Assembly: GCA_009026175.1 (NCBI GenBank)
Contig: WBTZ01000015.1
Span: 1 to 50,690 of the forward strand
DNA: 50,690 nt
Source of the DNA: Zoogloea sp.
GTDB lineage: Bacteria > Pseudomonadota > Gammaproteobacteria > Burkholderiales > Rhodocyclaceae
Direction: 5' to 3'
In this document: positions 9,813 to 19,189 of the stretch, one piece after another
How positions within the stretch are numbered: position 1 is the first letter of the stretch
Layout: each line of letters begins with the position of its first letter
The notes under the pieces: model-generated
Told to the model about the DNA's origin: nothing
Database searches by the model: none
What the model saw: the letters and a program-made list of their open reading frames with translations, nothing else
Position numbers and translations under genes: made by a program

Positions 9813-11102
9813 ATGAAGATCCTCGTCATCGGCTCCGGCGGGCGCGAACACGCGCTGGCCTGGAAACTCTCCCGCTCCCAGCGTGTGCACAAGGTGTTCG
9901 TGGCCCCCGGCAACCCGGGCACCGCCCGCGAGCCCGGCCTCGAGAACCTGCCCATCACCGCGATCCCCGAGCTCGTGGACTTCGTGCGCAAGGAACAGAT
10001 CGGCCTCACCGTCGTCGGCCCCGAGGCCCCCCTCGCCGCCGGCGTGGTGGATGCCTTCCGGGCCGCCGGCCTGCCCATCTTCGGGCCGACCCGCCTGGCC
10101 GCCCAGCTGGAAAGCTCCAAGGATTTCGCCAAGCAGTTCCTGCAGCGCCATCACATCCCCACCGCCCGCTACCAGACCTTCTCCGACCCCACCCAGGCCC
10201 ACGCCTACGTGGACGCCGAAGGTGCCCCCATCGTCATCAAGGCCGACGGCCTGGCGGCCGGCAAGGGCGTGGTGGTGGCGATGACGCTCGATGAGGCCCA
10301 CGCCGCCATCGACGCCATGCTGACCCACAACACCCTGGGTGTGCAGTACGACGAGCGCGGCCCACGGGTGGTGATCGAAGAGTTCATGGACGGCGAGGAG
10401 GCCAGCTTCATCGTGATGGCCGATGGCCGTCACGCCCTGCCCCTGGCCACCTCCCAGGACCACAAGCGCCTCAAGGATGCCGACCTGGGCCCCAACACCG
10501 GCGGCATGGGTGCCTATTCGCCCGCGCCGGTGGTGACCCCCGAGGTGCACGCCCGCGCCATGCGCGAGATCATCATGCCGACCCTCGCCGGCATGGCCGC
10601 CGAAGGCCTGCCCTACACCGGCTTCCTGTACGCCGGCCTGATGATCGACAGCAAGGGCGCGCCCCGCGTGGTTGAGTTCAACTGCCGCATGGGCGACCCG
10701 GAGACCCAGCCGATCATGATGCGGCTCAAGTCCGACCTGGTGGACCTGGTCGAGGCCGCCGTCACCGGCAAGCTCGACAAGGTCGAGGCCGAATGGGACC
10801 GCCGCTTCGCGCTGGGCGTGGTGATGGCTGCCGCCGGCTACCCGGACAGCCCCCGCAAGGGTGACGCCATCCATGGCCTGCCCGCCACCGCCGCGGACGA
10901 CGCCCATGTCTTCCACGCCGGCACCACCGAGGCTGACGGTGAGATCCGCACCAGCGGCGGCCGGGTCCTGTGCGTCACCGCCCTCGGCGACAACGTCCGC
11001 ACCGCCCAGAAGCGCGCCTACGAGCTGGTGGACCAGATCCACTTCGACGGCATGCAGTGCCGCCGCGACATCGGCTACCGGGCAGTCGCCCGCAAGAGCT
11101 GA
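9813..11102 (+). CDS. purD: phosphoribosylamine-glycine ligase
   Basis: The 429-residue ATP-grasp enzyme joins glycine to 5-phosphoribosylamine, the second step of purine synthesis. Visible signatures are [15 protein letters not shown] at the N-terminus, [15 protein letters not shown] (ATP grasp), [12 protein letters not shown], and [12 protein letters not shown] near the metal/ATP site. Length is normal for PurD. It sits directly downstream of purH and just before a short tautomerase gene, so the purH-purD pair is one transcription unit. Confidence 0.97.
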   Translation: MKILVIGSGGREHALAWKLSRSQRVHKVFVAPGNPGTAREPGLENLPITAIPELVDFVRKEQIGLTVVGPEAPLAAGVVDAFRAAGLPIFGPTRLAAQLESSKDFAKQFLQRHHIPTARYQTFSDPTQAHAYVDAEGAPIVIKADGLAAGKGVVVAMTLDEAHAAIDAMLTHNTLGVQYDERGPRVVIEEFMDGEEASFIVMADGRHALPLATSQDHKRLKDADLGPNTGGMGAYSPAPVVTPEVHARAMREIIMPTLAGMAAEGLPYTGFLYAGLMIDSKGAPRVVEFNCRMGDPETQPIMMRLKSDLVDLVEAAVTGKLDKVEAEWDRRFALGVVMAAAGYPDSPRKGDAIHGLPATAADDAHVFHAGTTEADGEIRTSGGRVLCVTALGDNVRTAQKRAYELVDQIHFDGMQCRRDIGYRAVARKS

Positions 11103-11109
11103 CCCGCCC

Positions 11110-11475
11110 ATGCCCCACCTGCGCGTCGAATACAGCGACAACATGGCCGGCCGTTTCGACGGCGCTGCCCTGGCCCAGGCGGCTTGCGACGCCCTGCTCT
11201 CCAGCGGCGTCTTCAACCCGCCCGACTCCATCAAGGTCCGCCTGATCCCGGTGGATCACTTCCGGGTCGGCAGCGGCGCCGACCACGGCTTCGTACATGC
11301 CGAGCTGGCGATGCTGTCCGGTCGTGACAAGGCCACCAAGCAGCGCCTCACCGAAGCCCTGGTGCTGGCCATGAGCGCCTGCATCGGCCCGGGCCCGCAA
11401 GTCGTCCAGGTCACCGCCGACGCCCGCGACATGGACCGGGACGTCTACGCCAAGCGCCTGCTGCCCGCCACCTGA
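11110..11475 (+). CDS. 5-carboxymethyl-2-hydroxymuconate isomerase-like tautomerase
   Basis: The 121-residue protein begins [12 protein letters not shown]. The Pro after the initiator Met is the catalytic base of the tautomerase superfamily, and the sequence resembles the CHMI family (HpaF-like). Length fits that family (about 120-130). No homoprotocatechuate pathway gene is present here, so the physiological substrate is unknown. The gene begins 7 bases after purD, so it is likely co-transcribed with purD. The frame is open well upstream inside purD, but the family N-terminus fixes the start at 11110. Confidence 0.75.
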   Translation: MPHLRVEYSDNMAGRFDGAALAQAACDALLSSGVFNPPDSIKVRLIPVDHFRVGSGADHGFVHAELAMLSGRDKATKQRLTEALVLAMSACIGPGPQVVQVTADARDMDRDVYAKRLLPAT

Positions 11476-11528
11476 TGCCCGTCCGGCTCCCCCGGGAGCC
11501 GCTCACGTTTCACCCCGAGAGAGCTCCC

Positions 11529-12437
11529 ATGCCCGACCGCGCCGCTGTCAAAGCCTACCTTCTCGATCTCCAGGCCCGTATCGTCGCGGCCCTCGAAACC
11601 TTCGACGGCAAGCCCTTCGTTACCGACAGCTGGGAACGGCCCGCCGGGGGTGGCGGCCTGACCCGTCTCATCGAGGAAGGCGGCTTCTTCGAGCGGGGCG
11701 GCTGCAACTTCTCCCACGTGATGGGCGAGGGCCTGCCCCCCTCGGCCACCGCCGCCCGCCCCGAGTTGGCCGGCCGCAGTTACGAAGCGATGGGCGTGTC
11801 CCTGGTACTGCATCCGCGCAATCCCTACTGCCCGACGGTGCACATGAACGTGCGCTTCTTCATCGCCTCGGCCCCCGGCAAGGACGACGTGTGGTGGTTC
11901 GGCGGCGGCATGGACCTGACCCCCTACTACCCCTTCGAGGAAGACGTCCGCCACTTCCACGCCACCTGCAAGGCGGCCGTGCTGCCCTGGGGCGAGGCCG
12001 AATACCAGCGCCTCAAAGACTGGTGCGACCGCTACTTCTTCCTCAAGCACCGCAATGAGCCGCGCGGTGTCGGCGGGCTCTTCTTCGACGACCATGGCGC
12101 CGACGGCAAGGTGGATTTCGCAGCGGCCTTCGCCATGACCCGCAGCGTCGGCGATGCCTTCCTGCCCGCCTACCTGCCCATCGTCGAGCGCCGTCGCGAC
12201 ACCGCCTACGGCGAACGGGAGCGTGACTTCCAGGCCTACCGGCGCGGCCGCTATGTCGAGTTCAACCTGGTCTTCGACCGTGGCACCCTGTTCGGCCTGC
12301 AATCCGGCGGCCGCACCGAGTCCATCCTGATGTCCATGCCCCCCATCGTGAAGTGGCGCTACGACTGGCATCCAGAGGCCGGCAGCGCCGAGGAGCGCCT
12401 GTACACGGAATTCCTCGTACCCCGTGAGTGGACCTGA
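11529..12437 (+). CDS. hemF: oxygen-dependent coproporphyrinogen III oxidase
   Basis: The 302-residue protein converts coproporphyrinogen III to protoporphyrinogen IX using O2. Family features are [22 protein letters not shown] near the N-terminus, [31 protein letters not shown] with the conserved histidines, [15 protein letters not shown], and a C-terminal [15 protein letters not shown]. The frame runs upstream to 11475, but ATG 11529 with GAGAG ahead of it gives the family length. It is the oxygen-requiring version, implying heme synthesis under air. Transcription ends at the strong hairpin at 12459-12498. Confidence 0.96.
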   Translation: MPDRAAVKAYLLDLQARIVAALETFDGKPFVTDSWERPAGGGGLTRLIEEGGFFERGGCNFSHVMGEGLPPSATAARPELAGRSYEAMGVSLVLHPRNPYCPTVHMNVRFFIASAPGKDDVWWFGGGMDLTPYYPFEEDVRHFHATCKAAVLPWGEAEYQRLKDWCDRYFFLKHRNEPRGVGGLFFDDHGADGKVDFAAAFAMTRSVGDAFLPAYLPIVERRRDTAYGERERDFQAYRRGRYVEFNLVFDRGTLFGLQSGGRTESILMSMPPIVKWRYDWHPEAGSAEERLYTEFLVPREWT

Positions 12438-12458
12438 CCCACTTCAGGAAGTCCCAAT

Positions 12459-12498
12459 GAAAACAGCCGCTGGCTCTCACGAACCGGCGGCTGTTTTC
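12459..12498. terminator. bidirectional terminator between hemF and ahpF
   Basis: GAAAACAGCCGC (12459-12470) and GCGGCTGTTTTC (12487-12498) form a perfect 12-bp stem. It has a U-rich 3' arm in both directions, between the convergent hemF and ahpF genes. Confidence 0.85.
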
Positions 12499-12526
12499 TT
12501 ATGGACGGGCCCGCGCCCGTCCCGGA

Positions 12527-14074
12527 TCAGTTGCGGATCAGGTGGTCGAAGGCCGACAGCGAGGCCTTGGCCCCCTCGCCCATGGCGATGATGATCTGCT
12601 TGTAGGGCGTGGTGGTCGCGTCACCCGCGGCAAACACCCCCGGCACCGAGGTGCGGCCGTGGTCATCGACGATGATCTCGCCACGGGTCGACAACTCGAC
12701 CGTGCCCTTCAGCCAGCTGGTATTGGGCAGCAGGCCGATCTGCACGAAAATGCCAGCCAGCCCGACCTTGTGCACATCGCCCGAGACACGGTCCTTGTAG
12801 GTCAGGCCGGTGACCTTCTGGCCGTCGCCGTTCACCTCGGTGGTCTGGGCGTTCACGATGATCTTCACGTTGGGCAGGCTCTCGAGCTTCTTCACCAGCA
12901 CCGCATCCGCCCGCAGCTTGCTGTCGAACTCCAGCAGGGTCACATGGGCCACCACGCCGGCCAGGTCGATCGCCGCCTCGACACCCGAGTTGCCGCCGCC
13001 GATCACGGCCACCGGCTTGCCCTTGAACAGGGGGCCGTCGCAGTGGGGGCAGTAGGTCACGCCCTTGGTCCGGTATTCGCTCTCGCCGGGGACGTTCATG
13101 TCACGCCAGCGGGCGCCGGTGGACAGGATCACCGTCTTCGACTTGAGGCTGGCGCCGCTGGCAAGCTTGACCTCGATGAGGCCCTGCCCCGGCACCAGGG
13201 CCTCGGCCCGCTGCAGGCTCATGATGTCCACGTCGTACTGCTTGACGTGCTCTTCGAGGGCCGCCGCCAGGCGCGGGCCCTCGGTCTCCTTCACGGAGAT
13301 GAAGTTCTCGATGGCCAGGGTGTCCAGCACCTGGCCGCCGAAACGCTCGGTGACCACGCCGGTGCGGATGCCCTTGCGCGCCGCATACACAGCCGCCGCC
13401 GCGCCGGCCGGCCCGCCGCCCACCACCAGCACGTCGAAGGCCTCCTTGCCGGCGATCTTGGCGGCAGAACGGGCCTCGGCGCCGGCGTCCACCTTGGCCA
13501 GGATCTGCTCGAGCTCCATGCGGCCCTGGCCGAACTCCTTGTCGTTGAGCAGGACGGTCGGCACGGCCATGATCTGGCGCTGGGTGACCTCGTCCTGGAA
13601 CAGGGCGCCATCCACCGTGGTGTGCCGGATCTTCGGGTTGAGCAGCGCCATCAGGTTGAGGGACTGGACCACCTCAGGGCAGTTCTGGCAGGACAGGGAA
13701 ATATAGGTGACGAAGTTGAACTCCCCGTCCAGATCGCGGATCTGGGCGAGGACTTCCTCGCTGACCTTGGGCGGATGGCCGCCGGTCTGCAACAGGGCCA
13801 GCACGAGGGAGGTGAATTCGTGGCCGAGGGGGATGGCGGCAAAGTGGATGCCGATGTCCATGCCCGGGCGGGTGATCTGGAAGGACGGCTTGCGCTCGGC
13901 GCCGCCGCTCACTTCGATGTAGGACAGCAGGGGCGACAGGCTGACGATCTCCTGGAGGAGTTCGCGCATCTGGCGGGAGGAGTCACCATCATCGAGGGAC
14001 GCCTTGATCTCCACCGGACGGGTCACCTTGGTCAGGTAGGCTTGCAACTGGGTCTTGAGGGTGGCATCCAGCAT
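12527..14074 (-). CDS. ahpF: alkyl hydroperoxide reductase subunit F
   Basis: The 515-residue flavoprotein reduces AhpC with NADH. The N-terminal double-thioredoxin domain carries the redox pair Cys129/Cys132 ([10 protein letters not shown]). The FAD motif [19 protein letters not shown] follows, then a second redox pair TYCPHCDGP at about residue 340, the NADH motif [17 protein letters not shown], and a C-terminal [15 protein letters not shown]. Length and domain order are those of AhpF, not of plain thioredoxin reductase. It follows ahpC on the minus strand after 97 bases that contain a hairpin. Confidence 0.97.
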   Translation of the reverse strand: MLDATLKTQLQAYLTKVTRPVEIKASLDDGDSSRQMRELLQEIVSLSPLLSYIEVSGGAERKPSFQITRPGMDIGIHFAAIPLGHEFTSLVLALLQTGGHPPKVSEEVLAQIRDLDGEFNFVTYISLSCQNCPEVVQSLNLMALLNPKIRHTTVDGALFQDEVTQRQIMAVPTVLLNDKEFGQGRMELEQILAKVDAGAEARSAAKIAGKEAFDVLVVGGGPAGAAAAVYAARKGIRTGVVTERFGGQVLDTLAIENFISVKETEGPRLAAALEEHVKQYDVDIMSLQRAEALVPGQGLIEVKLASGASLKSKTVILSTGARWRDMNVPGESEYRTKGVTYCPHCDGPLFKGKPVAVIGGGNSGVEAAIDLAGVVAHVTLLEFDSKLRADAVLVKKLESLPNVKIIVNAQTTEVNGDGQKVTGLTYKDRVSGDVHKVGLAGIFVQIGLLPNTSWLKGTVELSTRGEIIVDDHGRTSVPGVFAAGDATTTPYKQIIIAMGEGAKASLSAFDHLIRN

Positions 14075-14109
14075 GATGATCTCCTTGATTCTCGAAATTC
14101 GGATGTAAC

Positions 14110-14141
14110 AACGCCCGAGCGCCGACGGACGCCCGGGCGTT
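14110..14141 (-). other. hairpin between ahpC and ahpF
   Basis: AACGCCCG (14110-14117) and CGGGCGTT (14134-14141) can pair across a GC-rich 16-base loop. On the coding strand the stem is followed by TGTTAC, with no T-run. It could act as a partial attenuator or as a stabiliser of the upstream ahpC mRNA. This is inference. Confidence 0.35.
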
Positions 14142-14171
14142 CTGGAACAGCTCTCAGCTATTGGCGGCGGA

Positions 14172-14735
14172 TCAGATCTTGCCGACCAGGTCCAGAGACG
14201 GCTTCAGGGTCTCGGCGCCTTCCTGCCACTTGGCCGGGCACACTTCGCCCGGGTGGGAGGCGACGTACTGGGCAGCCTTCACCTTGCGCAGCAGCTCGGA
14301 AGCGTCACGGCCGATGCCCAGGTCGTGAATCTCGGCGACCTTGATCTGGCCTTCCGGGTTCACCACGAAGGTGCCACGCAGAGCCAGGCCGGCTTCTTCG
14401 ATCATCACGTCGAAGTTGCGGGTGATGGCGCCGGTGGGATCGCCGATCATCGGGTAGGTGATCTTCTTGATGGTATCGGACGCATCGGCCCAGGCCTTGT
14501 GCACGAAGTGGGTGTCGGTGGAAACGGAGTAGACCTCGACGCCCAGCTTCTTGAATTCGGGGTACAGATCAGCCATGTCGCCCAGCTCGGTCGGACACAC
14601 GAAGGTGAAGTCGGCCGGGTAGAAGAAGAAGATCGACCACTTGCCCTTGACGTCGGCTTCGGTCAGATCGACGAACTTGCCATTGTGGAAGGCGCTGGCT
14701 TTGAACGGCTTGATTTCGGTATTGATCAGGGACAT
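14172..14735 (-). CDS. ahpC: alkyl hydroperoxide reductase subunit C (2-Cys peroxiredoxin)
   Basis: The 187-residue AhpC has the peroxidatic Cys47 in [13 protein letters not shown] and the resolving Cys166 in GEVCPAKW. It reduces hydrogen peroxide and organic peroxides and is recycled by AhpF, whose gene follows. The start has a good ribosome-binding site (AAGGAA). Upstream is a well-formed sigma-70 promoter directly abutted by an OxyR-like site (14785-14850), so it is probably peroxide-inducible. Confidence 0.97.
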   Translation of the reverse strand: MSLINTEIKPFKASAFHNGKFVDLTEADVKGKWSIFFFYPADFTFVCPTELGDMADLYPEFKKLGVEVYSVSTDTHFVHKAWADASDTIKKITYPMIGDPTGAITRNFDVMIEEAGLALRGTFVVNPEGQIKVAEIHDLGIGRDASELLRKVKAAQYVASHPGEVCPAKWQEGAETLKPSLDLVGKI

Positions 14736-14784
14736 CGCGTTTCCTTAACGGGTTGATGAGAGGTTGGTGAAACTTGGAGATCAC

Positions 14785-14813
14785 ATGATAGGGCGGCCGA
14801 CCATATCGTTCAA
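14785..14813 (-). promoter_or_regulatory. ahpC promoter (-35/-10)
   Basis: Read on the minus strand, TTGAAC (14808-14813) is followed after 17 bases by TATCAT (14785-14790). Predicted start near 14778, about 43 bases before the ahpC ATG. Confidence 0.65.
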
Positions 14814-14850
14814 ATTGATTGATGAAATGATCTGGATTGTTAAAACCTAT
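14814..14850 (-). promoter_or_regulatory. OxyR-like tandem half-site array upstream of ahpC
   Basis: On the plus strand ATTGATTGATGAAAT (14814-14828) and, after 7 bases, ATTGTTAAAACCTAT (14836-14850) fit the OxyR pattern ATAGnTnnnAnCTAT repeated with a 7-base gap. I count 15 of 20 defined positions. The array ends exactly where the -35 element begins, the position expected for an activating OxyR site. Confidence 0.5.
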
Positions 14851-14931
14851 CGACCGCCAGAACCCGGCCCCGATGGGGACACGGACCGGAGGCGGACAAT
14901 CTTATGCCGTTAACTTGAAACAGAAAAGACA

Positions 14932-14950
14932 GGCCGGCAGAACACCGGCC
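14932..14950 (-). terminator. terminator of the hemCDXY operon
   Basis: On the minus strand GGCCGG and CCGGCC pair around a 7-base loop just after the hemY stop codon. A pyrimidine-rich tract TGTCTTTTCTGTTT follows. Confidence 0.55.
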
Positions 14951-14955
14951 CGCGA

Positions 14956-16131
14956 TCAACGCCGCGACAGCTCGGCCGCAGCCCGGTAGTGGCGGTTGGC
15001 ATCATCGGTCTTGCCGATGCGCTCGGCCAGATGGGCCAGCTCCACGTGGGCCTCCCAGCCCGGCTCGATGGCCAGCGCCGCCCCCAGATAGCTCTCGGCC
15101 TTGCCCCACAGCTGGGACTGCACGCACAGGCGCCCAAGGCTCAGCAGCAGCTGCGGATCCCGCGGATGGAGCTTGAGCCACTCCTCCGCATGGGCCAGGC
15201 GACTGCGTACGTCACCCTCCTCGCAGCGACCATACACACCGGCCAGGATGGAATCCCAGGCCGATGCCAGCTGGACCTCGATGACCTTCTGCGCTGTTGC
15301 ACTGTCACCGGCGGCGATCAGGGCCCGGGCCAGCTCGGTGACCAGGCGCGGGTCGCGCTGCTCGTCGCGGGGTACCGCCTGCCAGTAGGTCTGCAAGGCC
15401 AGGGCATCGCCGGCGCGCTGCCGCAGCCCTTCCTGGTGGGCTCGCCGCTTGACCGGATCGGCCTGCTCGGCGGTCATGGCCCGCACCTTGACCAGCTGAC
15501 GCACCAGGCGGACCGCCTCGACCCAGTCGCCACGCGCCTGGGCGGTACGCAGCGCCAGACGCAGCGCCGCGATGTGACGCTGGCCACCGGCCTGCAGATC
15601 GGCAATCCGTTCGGCCGCCTCGTCGAAACGGCGCCCTTCGACGGCCAGCTCCGCCTCGGTCATCAGGCGTGCGACGCGCACCTCCTCGTCGTGGGCGGCC
15701 GCCTTGCCCAGCCACTGGCGGTAGCGCGCGTCGTCGCGCAGCGAATGGGCCGCCCGTGCTGCCAGCAGGGCGGCCAAGCCGGGGGACTCACCCGCCTCGT
15801 ACGCGGCGGTAGCCTGCTTGAGGGCCTGGCCGAAGCGCCCTTCGATGCGCAGGCGCGTTGCATCGTAAATGGCCTGGGAGGCCCGCTCGCGGCTCTTCCG
15901 GGCCCGGAACTGCTGCACCGCGCGAGGCAGCGCCAGGGTCCGCGCCACCAGGCGCGACAGGCCATACAGTGCCGCAAAGCTGCTGATGAAGAGCAGGATC
16001 AGCAGGTTGAGGGAGATCTGCAAGCGGTACGGCGGCCACACCAGCAGGACATAACCTTCGTTGTACCGCCCGGCCACCGCGAGGCCGGCAGCGAGGGCGA
16101 ACAGACCGAGCAACCACAGCAATCCACGCAT
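14956..16131 (-). CDS. hemY: HemY-type membrane protein with TPR repeats
   Basis: The 391-residue protein has two N-terminal membrane helices (about residues 2-21 and 38-60, separated by the HemY-typical EGYVLLVWPPYRLQISLN). A cytoplasmic helical tail with TPR-like repeats follows (for example LLSLGRLCVQSQLWGKAESYLGAAL). This is the proteobacterial HemY of the hemCDXY operon. It is not the protoporphyrinogen oxidase also called HemY in Gram-positives, and its exact role in heme synthesis is not settled. It follows hemX after 8 bases and ends at a terminator. Confidence 0.85.
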   Translation of the reverse strand: MRGLLWLLGLFALAAGLAVAGRYNEGYVLLVWPPYRLQISLNLLILLFISSFAALYGLSRLVARTLALPRAVQQFRARKSRERASQAIYDATRLRIEGRFGQALKQATAAYEAGESPGLAALLAARAAHSLRDDARYRQWLGKAAAHDEEVRVARLMTEAELAVEGRRFDEAAERIADLQAGGQRHIAALRLALRTAQARGDWVEAVRLVRQLVKVRAMTAEQADPVKRRAHQEGLRQRAGDALALQTYWQAVPRDEQRDPRLVTELARALIAAGDSATAQKVIEVQLASAWDSILAGVYGRCEEGDVRSRLAHAEEWLKLHPRDPQLLLSLGRLCVQSQLWGKAESYLGAALAIEPGWEAHVELAHLAERIGKTDDANRHYRAAAELSRR

Positions 16132-16139
16132 GGCCGGCC

Positions 16140-17246
16140 TCAGTTCTTGCGGGCGGGACGCGCCGCCTTGGCCGGCGCCGCCGCGGGGATCGGCTCAGCC
16201 CGCCGCTCGGACACCGAGAGCAGGCTGCGCAAGGCGTTCTGGCTGGCGTTGAGCCCCGGCAGGTCGACACCCACCGGCGACTTCTGGAGCGCCAGGAGCT
16301 CGGCCCGGGCGGCCGCCACGGCCGGATTGCGGACGTCGAAATAACGGTCCAGCCAGTCGGCCGAGATGCGCATGTCCTCGCGGAAGGTGTTGCCGTCGCG
16401 GGTCAGCAGGGCCAGGCGGGCATTCATCAGGCGCAGCTTGAGGTTCTCGCGCAGGAAGACGGCATTGCTCGGTGCCAGCAGCGCAGGGTCCGGGCGGTCC
16501 ATGCGTTCGATGCGGATCAGCTGGCTGAACTCCTGCCAGAAATCCTGCCACAGGGCCTGCAGCCAGCCCTGCTCCGCCACGGCGGCCGGGGCTTCGCTGC
16601 GCGGCCGGGCCTCGAAGGCGAGGGGCAGGCGGTCGAGACGGCCGATCAGGGTCTCCAGCTTGAGGGCCACGCCGGCACCATCCACCTGGGGCAGGGCCTT
16701 GAGGGTTTCCAGGTCTTCGGTGATGGCCTTGCGCAGCGGCAGCCACTGGGGCCGCTCGACACTGGCCAGCCGCGCATCGGCGGTCTGCAGGGCGGCCAGC
16801 GCGTTATGCACGTTGCCGGCCAGCTGGAGCTGCTGCACGGCGATGGTGACGGCCTGGTCAACCTCGGACAGGACCCGGTCGTCGCGGGTGCGGGAGAACT
16901 CCTGGTACATCGCCTCCAGGGCCAGCTGCTGGCCCTGGGTTTCGGAGAACCGGGCCTCCAGGGCACCGAGCTTGCCCTGCAGGTCCTGCAGGCTCTCCTG
17001 GGCCTGACGGGCCAGGACACGGGCTTCGGAGGCGGCGCTGTCGCCCTGGGCCAGGCGACGGGCGAGCTCTTCCTGCAGATCGGCCATGCGGCTGCGGGTC
17101 TCGAGCCACTGCCAGCCGAGCAAGGCCACGGCGACGGCGGCGATGATGGCCGACGGGCGGCGCCAGGAAGACGAGGAAGGGGCCGGGGCGGGCAGGACGG
17201 GCTGCGCGGCGTCCAGGGACGGCAGGCTGGGGATTTCGCTACTCAT
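16140..17246 (-). CDS. hemX: HemX-type membrane protein of the heme operon
   Basis: The 368-residue protein has a Pro/Ser-rich cytoplasmic N-terminus, one membrane helix (AIIAAVAVALLGWQWL, about residues 35-50), a coiled-coil segment (RSRMADLQEELARRLAQ on) and a helical periplasmic domain with NAVFLRENLKLRLMNARLALL, the most conserved HemX stretch. Annotated in databases as uroporphyrinogen-III C-methyltransferase-like, but no SAM-binding methyltransferase motifs are visible, so that enzyme name is doubtful. The ATG at 17246 was chosen; a longer frame would overlap hemD. Gap to hemD is 10 bases. Confidence 0.82.
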   Translation of the reverse strand: MSSEIPSLPSLDAAQPVLPAPAPSSSSWRRPSAIIAAVAVALLGWQWLETRSRMADLQEELARRLAQGDSAASEARVLARQAQESLQDLQGKLGALEARFSETQGQQLALEAMYQEFSRTRDDRVLSEVDQAVTIAVQQLQLAGNVHNALAALQTADARLASVERPQWLPLRKAITEDLETLKALPQVDGAGVALKLETLIGRLDRLPLAFEARPRSEAPAAVAEQGWLQALWQDFWQEFSQLIRIERMDRPDPALLAPSNAVFLRENLKLRLMNARLALLTRDGNTFREDMRISADWLDRYFDVRNPAVAAARAELLALQKSPVGVDLPGLNASQNALRSLLSVSERRAEPIPAAAPAKAARPARKN

Positions 17247-17256
17247 GGACGTGAGT

Positions 17257-18048
17257 TTAACCCGGATACGTGTTGCGGTTACGGGGGGCGAAGTGGTCGA
17301 CAAGGCCGGCGACAAGGCCGGAATCTCCCGCTTCGGTGACGATCACCCGGGAAAAGCCGGTCTCTGCGGCCCGTCCGGCAATCCGCGGATGGGGCACGAA
17401 CAGGGGCAGCTCGAGCAAGGCCTCGGCCCCCGGCAGGGCGCGCAGATAGCCCAGCCCTTCGCTGCTGGTGATGGTCAGCGCCGACAGCCGGCCCGCCCGG
17501 GCACAGTCGAGCAGGCGGGCGGGATCGGTCGCCGGGCCGCTGCGGTGATAGCAGGTGAGGTAGTCCACCCGGGCGCCCCGCGCTGCGAGGGTCTGGCCGA
17601 GCAGGTCGCGTCCGCCATCACCGCGCAGGATCAGGATGCGCCGCCCCGCCACCGCGGCCGGCTGGAAAGCCGGCAAGGCCAGTACGGATTCGCTGTCGAA
17701 GCCCTGGTCGGGGGCGATCACATCCCGGAAGCCACGCGCGGCCAGCACGGCCTCACTGCCTTTGCCGACGGTCGCCACCACCACGCCGGGCGGCCAGGGC
17801 GCCACCGGCAACATCACGTCGAGCGCATGGCGCACGGCATTGGGGCTGACGAAGAAGACCATGGAATAGTCGGCCAGGCGCCGGGCCATGGCCTGCAGGG
17901 GGGCAGGATCATCCACCGCCGCGACGGTCAGCAGGGGGAAGCGCAGCGGCTCGGCCCCCAGCGCGGCCAGCGTCGCGCATATGCCATCGGCCTGCCCTGC
18001 CGGGCGGGTGATGGCGATGATCCGCCCGGCGAGGGGCTGCCCGCCCAT
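17257..18048 (-). CDS. hemD: uroporphyrinogen-III synthase
   Basis: The 263-residue protein is poorly conserved as expected for HemD. It shows the family's recognisable points: IIAITRPAGQADGICATL at the N-terminus, MVFFVSPNAVRHAL, VVATVGKGSEAVLAARG, and ALTITSSEGLGYLRALPG in the second domain. It closes hydroxymethylbilane to uroporphyrinogen III with ring-D inversion. Position directly after hemC (6-base gap) and before hemX supports the call. Confidence 0.9.
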   Translation of the reverse strand: MGGQPLAGRIIAITRPAGQADGICATLAALGAEPLRFPLLTVAAVDDPAPLQAMARRLADYSMVFFVSPNAVRHALDVMLPVAPWPPGVVVATVGKGSEAVLAARGFRDVIAPDQGFDSESVLALPAFQPAAVAGRRILILRGDGGRDLLGQTLAARGARVDYLTCYHRSGPATDPARLLDCARAGRLSALTITSSEGLGYLRALPGAEALLELPLFVPHPRIAGRAAETGFSRVIVTEAGDSGLVAGLVDHFAPRNRNTYPG

Positions 18049-18054
18049 GCCTGA

Positions 18055-18984
18055 TTACAGGTTGGCGAGGATCTCGTCGGCGCCGTCGGCGCGCAGATCG
18101 GCCGCCAGGGCCAGGCCGAGGGCCTCGGGCTGGTCGAGGGGGCCGCGCCGTTCGGCACGGGCGATGCGGGAGCCGTCGGGCAGGGCGACGAAGCCGCGCA
18201 GGCGCAGCTCGCCATCCTGGACTTCGGCGTAGGCGCCGAGCGGCACCTCGCAGCTGCCCGCCAGGGCCCGGGAGGTGGCCCGCTCGGCGCGCACGCAGGC
18301 GGCAGAATGCGGATCGACGAGGGGCGCCATCCAGGCCGCCACTTCGGGCCGGTCGGCCAGGGCTTCGATGCCCAGGGCGCCCTGGCCGGCAGCCGGCAGG
18401 GACACATCGGAGGGCAGCGTGGAGCGGATCCGCTGGCCCAGGCCGAGGCGGCTCAGCCCCGCGGCCGCCAGGATGATCGCGTCGTACTGCCCTTCATCGA
18501 GCTTGCGCAGGCGGGTGTCCAGGTTGCCGCGCAGGCTGCTCACCGCCAGCATCGGATACTGGGCGTGGATCTGGGCCTCCCGGCGCAGGCTGGAGGTGCC
18601 CACCACCGCCCCCGGCGGCATGTCGTCGAGGCTCTCGTACTTGTTGGAGACGAAGGCGTCGAGCGGCACCTCGCGCTCGGAGATGGCCACCAGGGCGAAC
18701 TCCGGCGGCAGCTCCATCGGCACATCCTTCATGGAGTGCACGGCGATGTCGGCCGCCCGGTCGAGCAGCGCGGTTTCGAGCTCCTTCACGAACAGGCCCT
18801 TGCCGCCCACCTTGGCCAGCGGCCGGTCGAGGATCTGGTCGCCGCGGGTGGTCATGCCCAGCAGTTCAACCTTGCAGGACGGATAAAGGGCCTCGAGGCG
18901 GGCCTTGACGTGCTCGGCCTGCCACAGGGCAAGGCGGCTTTCACGGGTGGCGATGACGATGCGGTCGGGCGTAGGTGCGCTCAC
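18055..18984 (-). CDS. hemC: hydroxymethylbilane synthase (porphobilinogen deaminase)
   Basis: The protein matches HemC throughout: [60 protein letters not shown], and [15 protein letters not shown], whose Cys carries the dipyrromethane cofactor. I place the start at a GTG at 18984 (309 residues). The frame is open upstream to a TTG at 19047, but the extra 21 residues match nothing typical and there is no ATG. First gene of hemCDXY, divergent from ppc. Confidence 0.93.
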   Translation of the reverse strand: MSAPTPDRIVIATRESRLALWQAEHVKARLEALYPSCKVELLGMTTRGDQILDRPLAKVGGKGLFVKELETALLDRAADIAVHSMKDVPMELPPEFALVAISEREVPLDAFVSNKYESLDDMPPGAVVGTSSLRREAQIHAQYPMLAVSSLRGNLDTRLRKLDEGQYDAIILAAAGLSRLGLGQRIRSTLPSDVSLPAAGQGALGIEALADRPEVAAWMAPLVDPHSAACVRAERATSRALAGSCEVPLGAYAEVQDGELRLRGFVALPDGSRIARAERRGPLDQPEALGLALAADLRADGADEILANL

Positions 18985-19128
18985 GGTGTGGGACTCGGCG
19001 GCGAAGGGTGGAAGAAAGTGATCGGCGAAGGGTGCGGATATGGACAACTACCGGGCAACCGGGGCACTCTGCAGGCTTCCTGCAGTGCAGCATCAGGGTA
19101 GGCACCTATGGCGATCTTTCGGGTCGCG

Positions 19129-19134
19129 ATTCTA
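19129..19134 (-). promoter_or_regulatory. -10 element of hemC
   Basis: Minus strand TAGAAT in the context GCTAGAATCGCG predicts a start near 19122. This leaves a leader of about 138 bases to the GTG start (about 75 to the TTG). No clear -35. Confidence 0.45.
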
Positions 19135-19189
19135 GCATGGGGCCCTGATGCGCCTTCCGCGCGAACGCAACCCACAGGACCCCGCCCCG

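Noticed and set aside
16140-17246. HemX as a uroporphyrinogen-III C-methyltransferase
   Set aside because: No SAM-binding or methyltransferase motif is visible; the name reflects old annotation of the hem operon.
18985-19047. TTG start for hemC
   Set aside because: Adds 21 residues not typical of HemC; GTG 18984 gives the usual length, though this is not proven.
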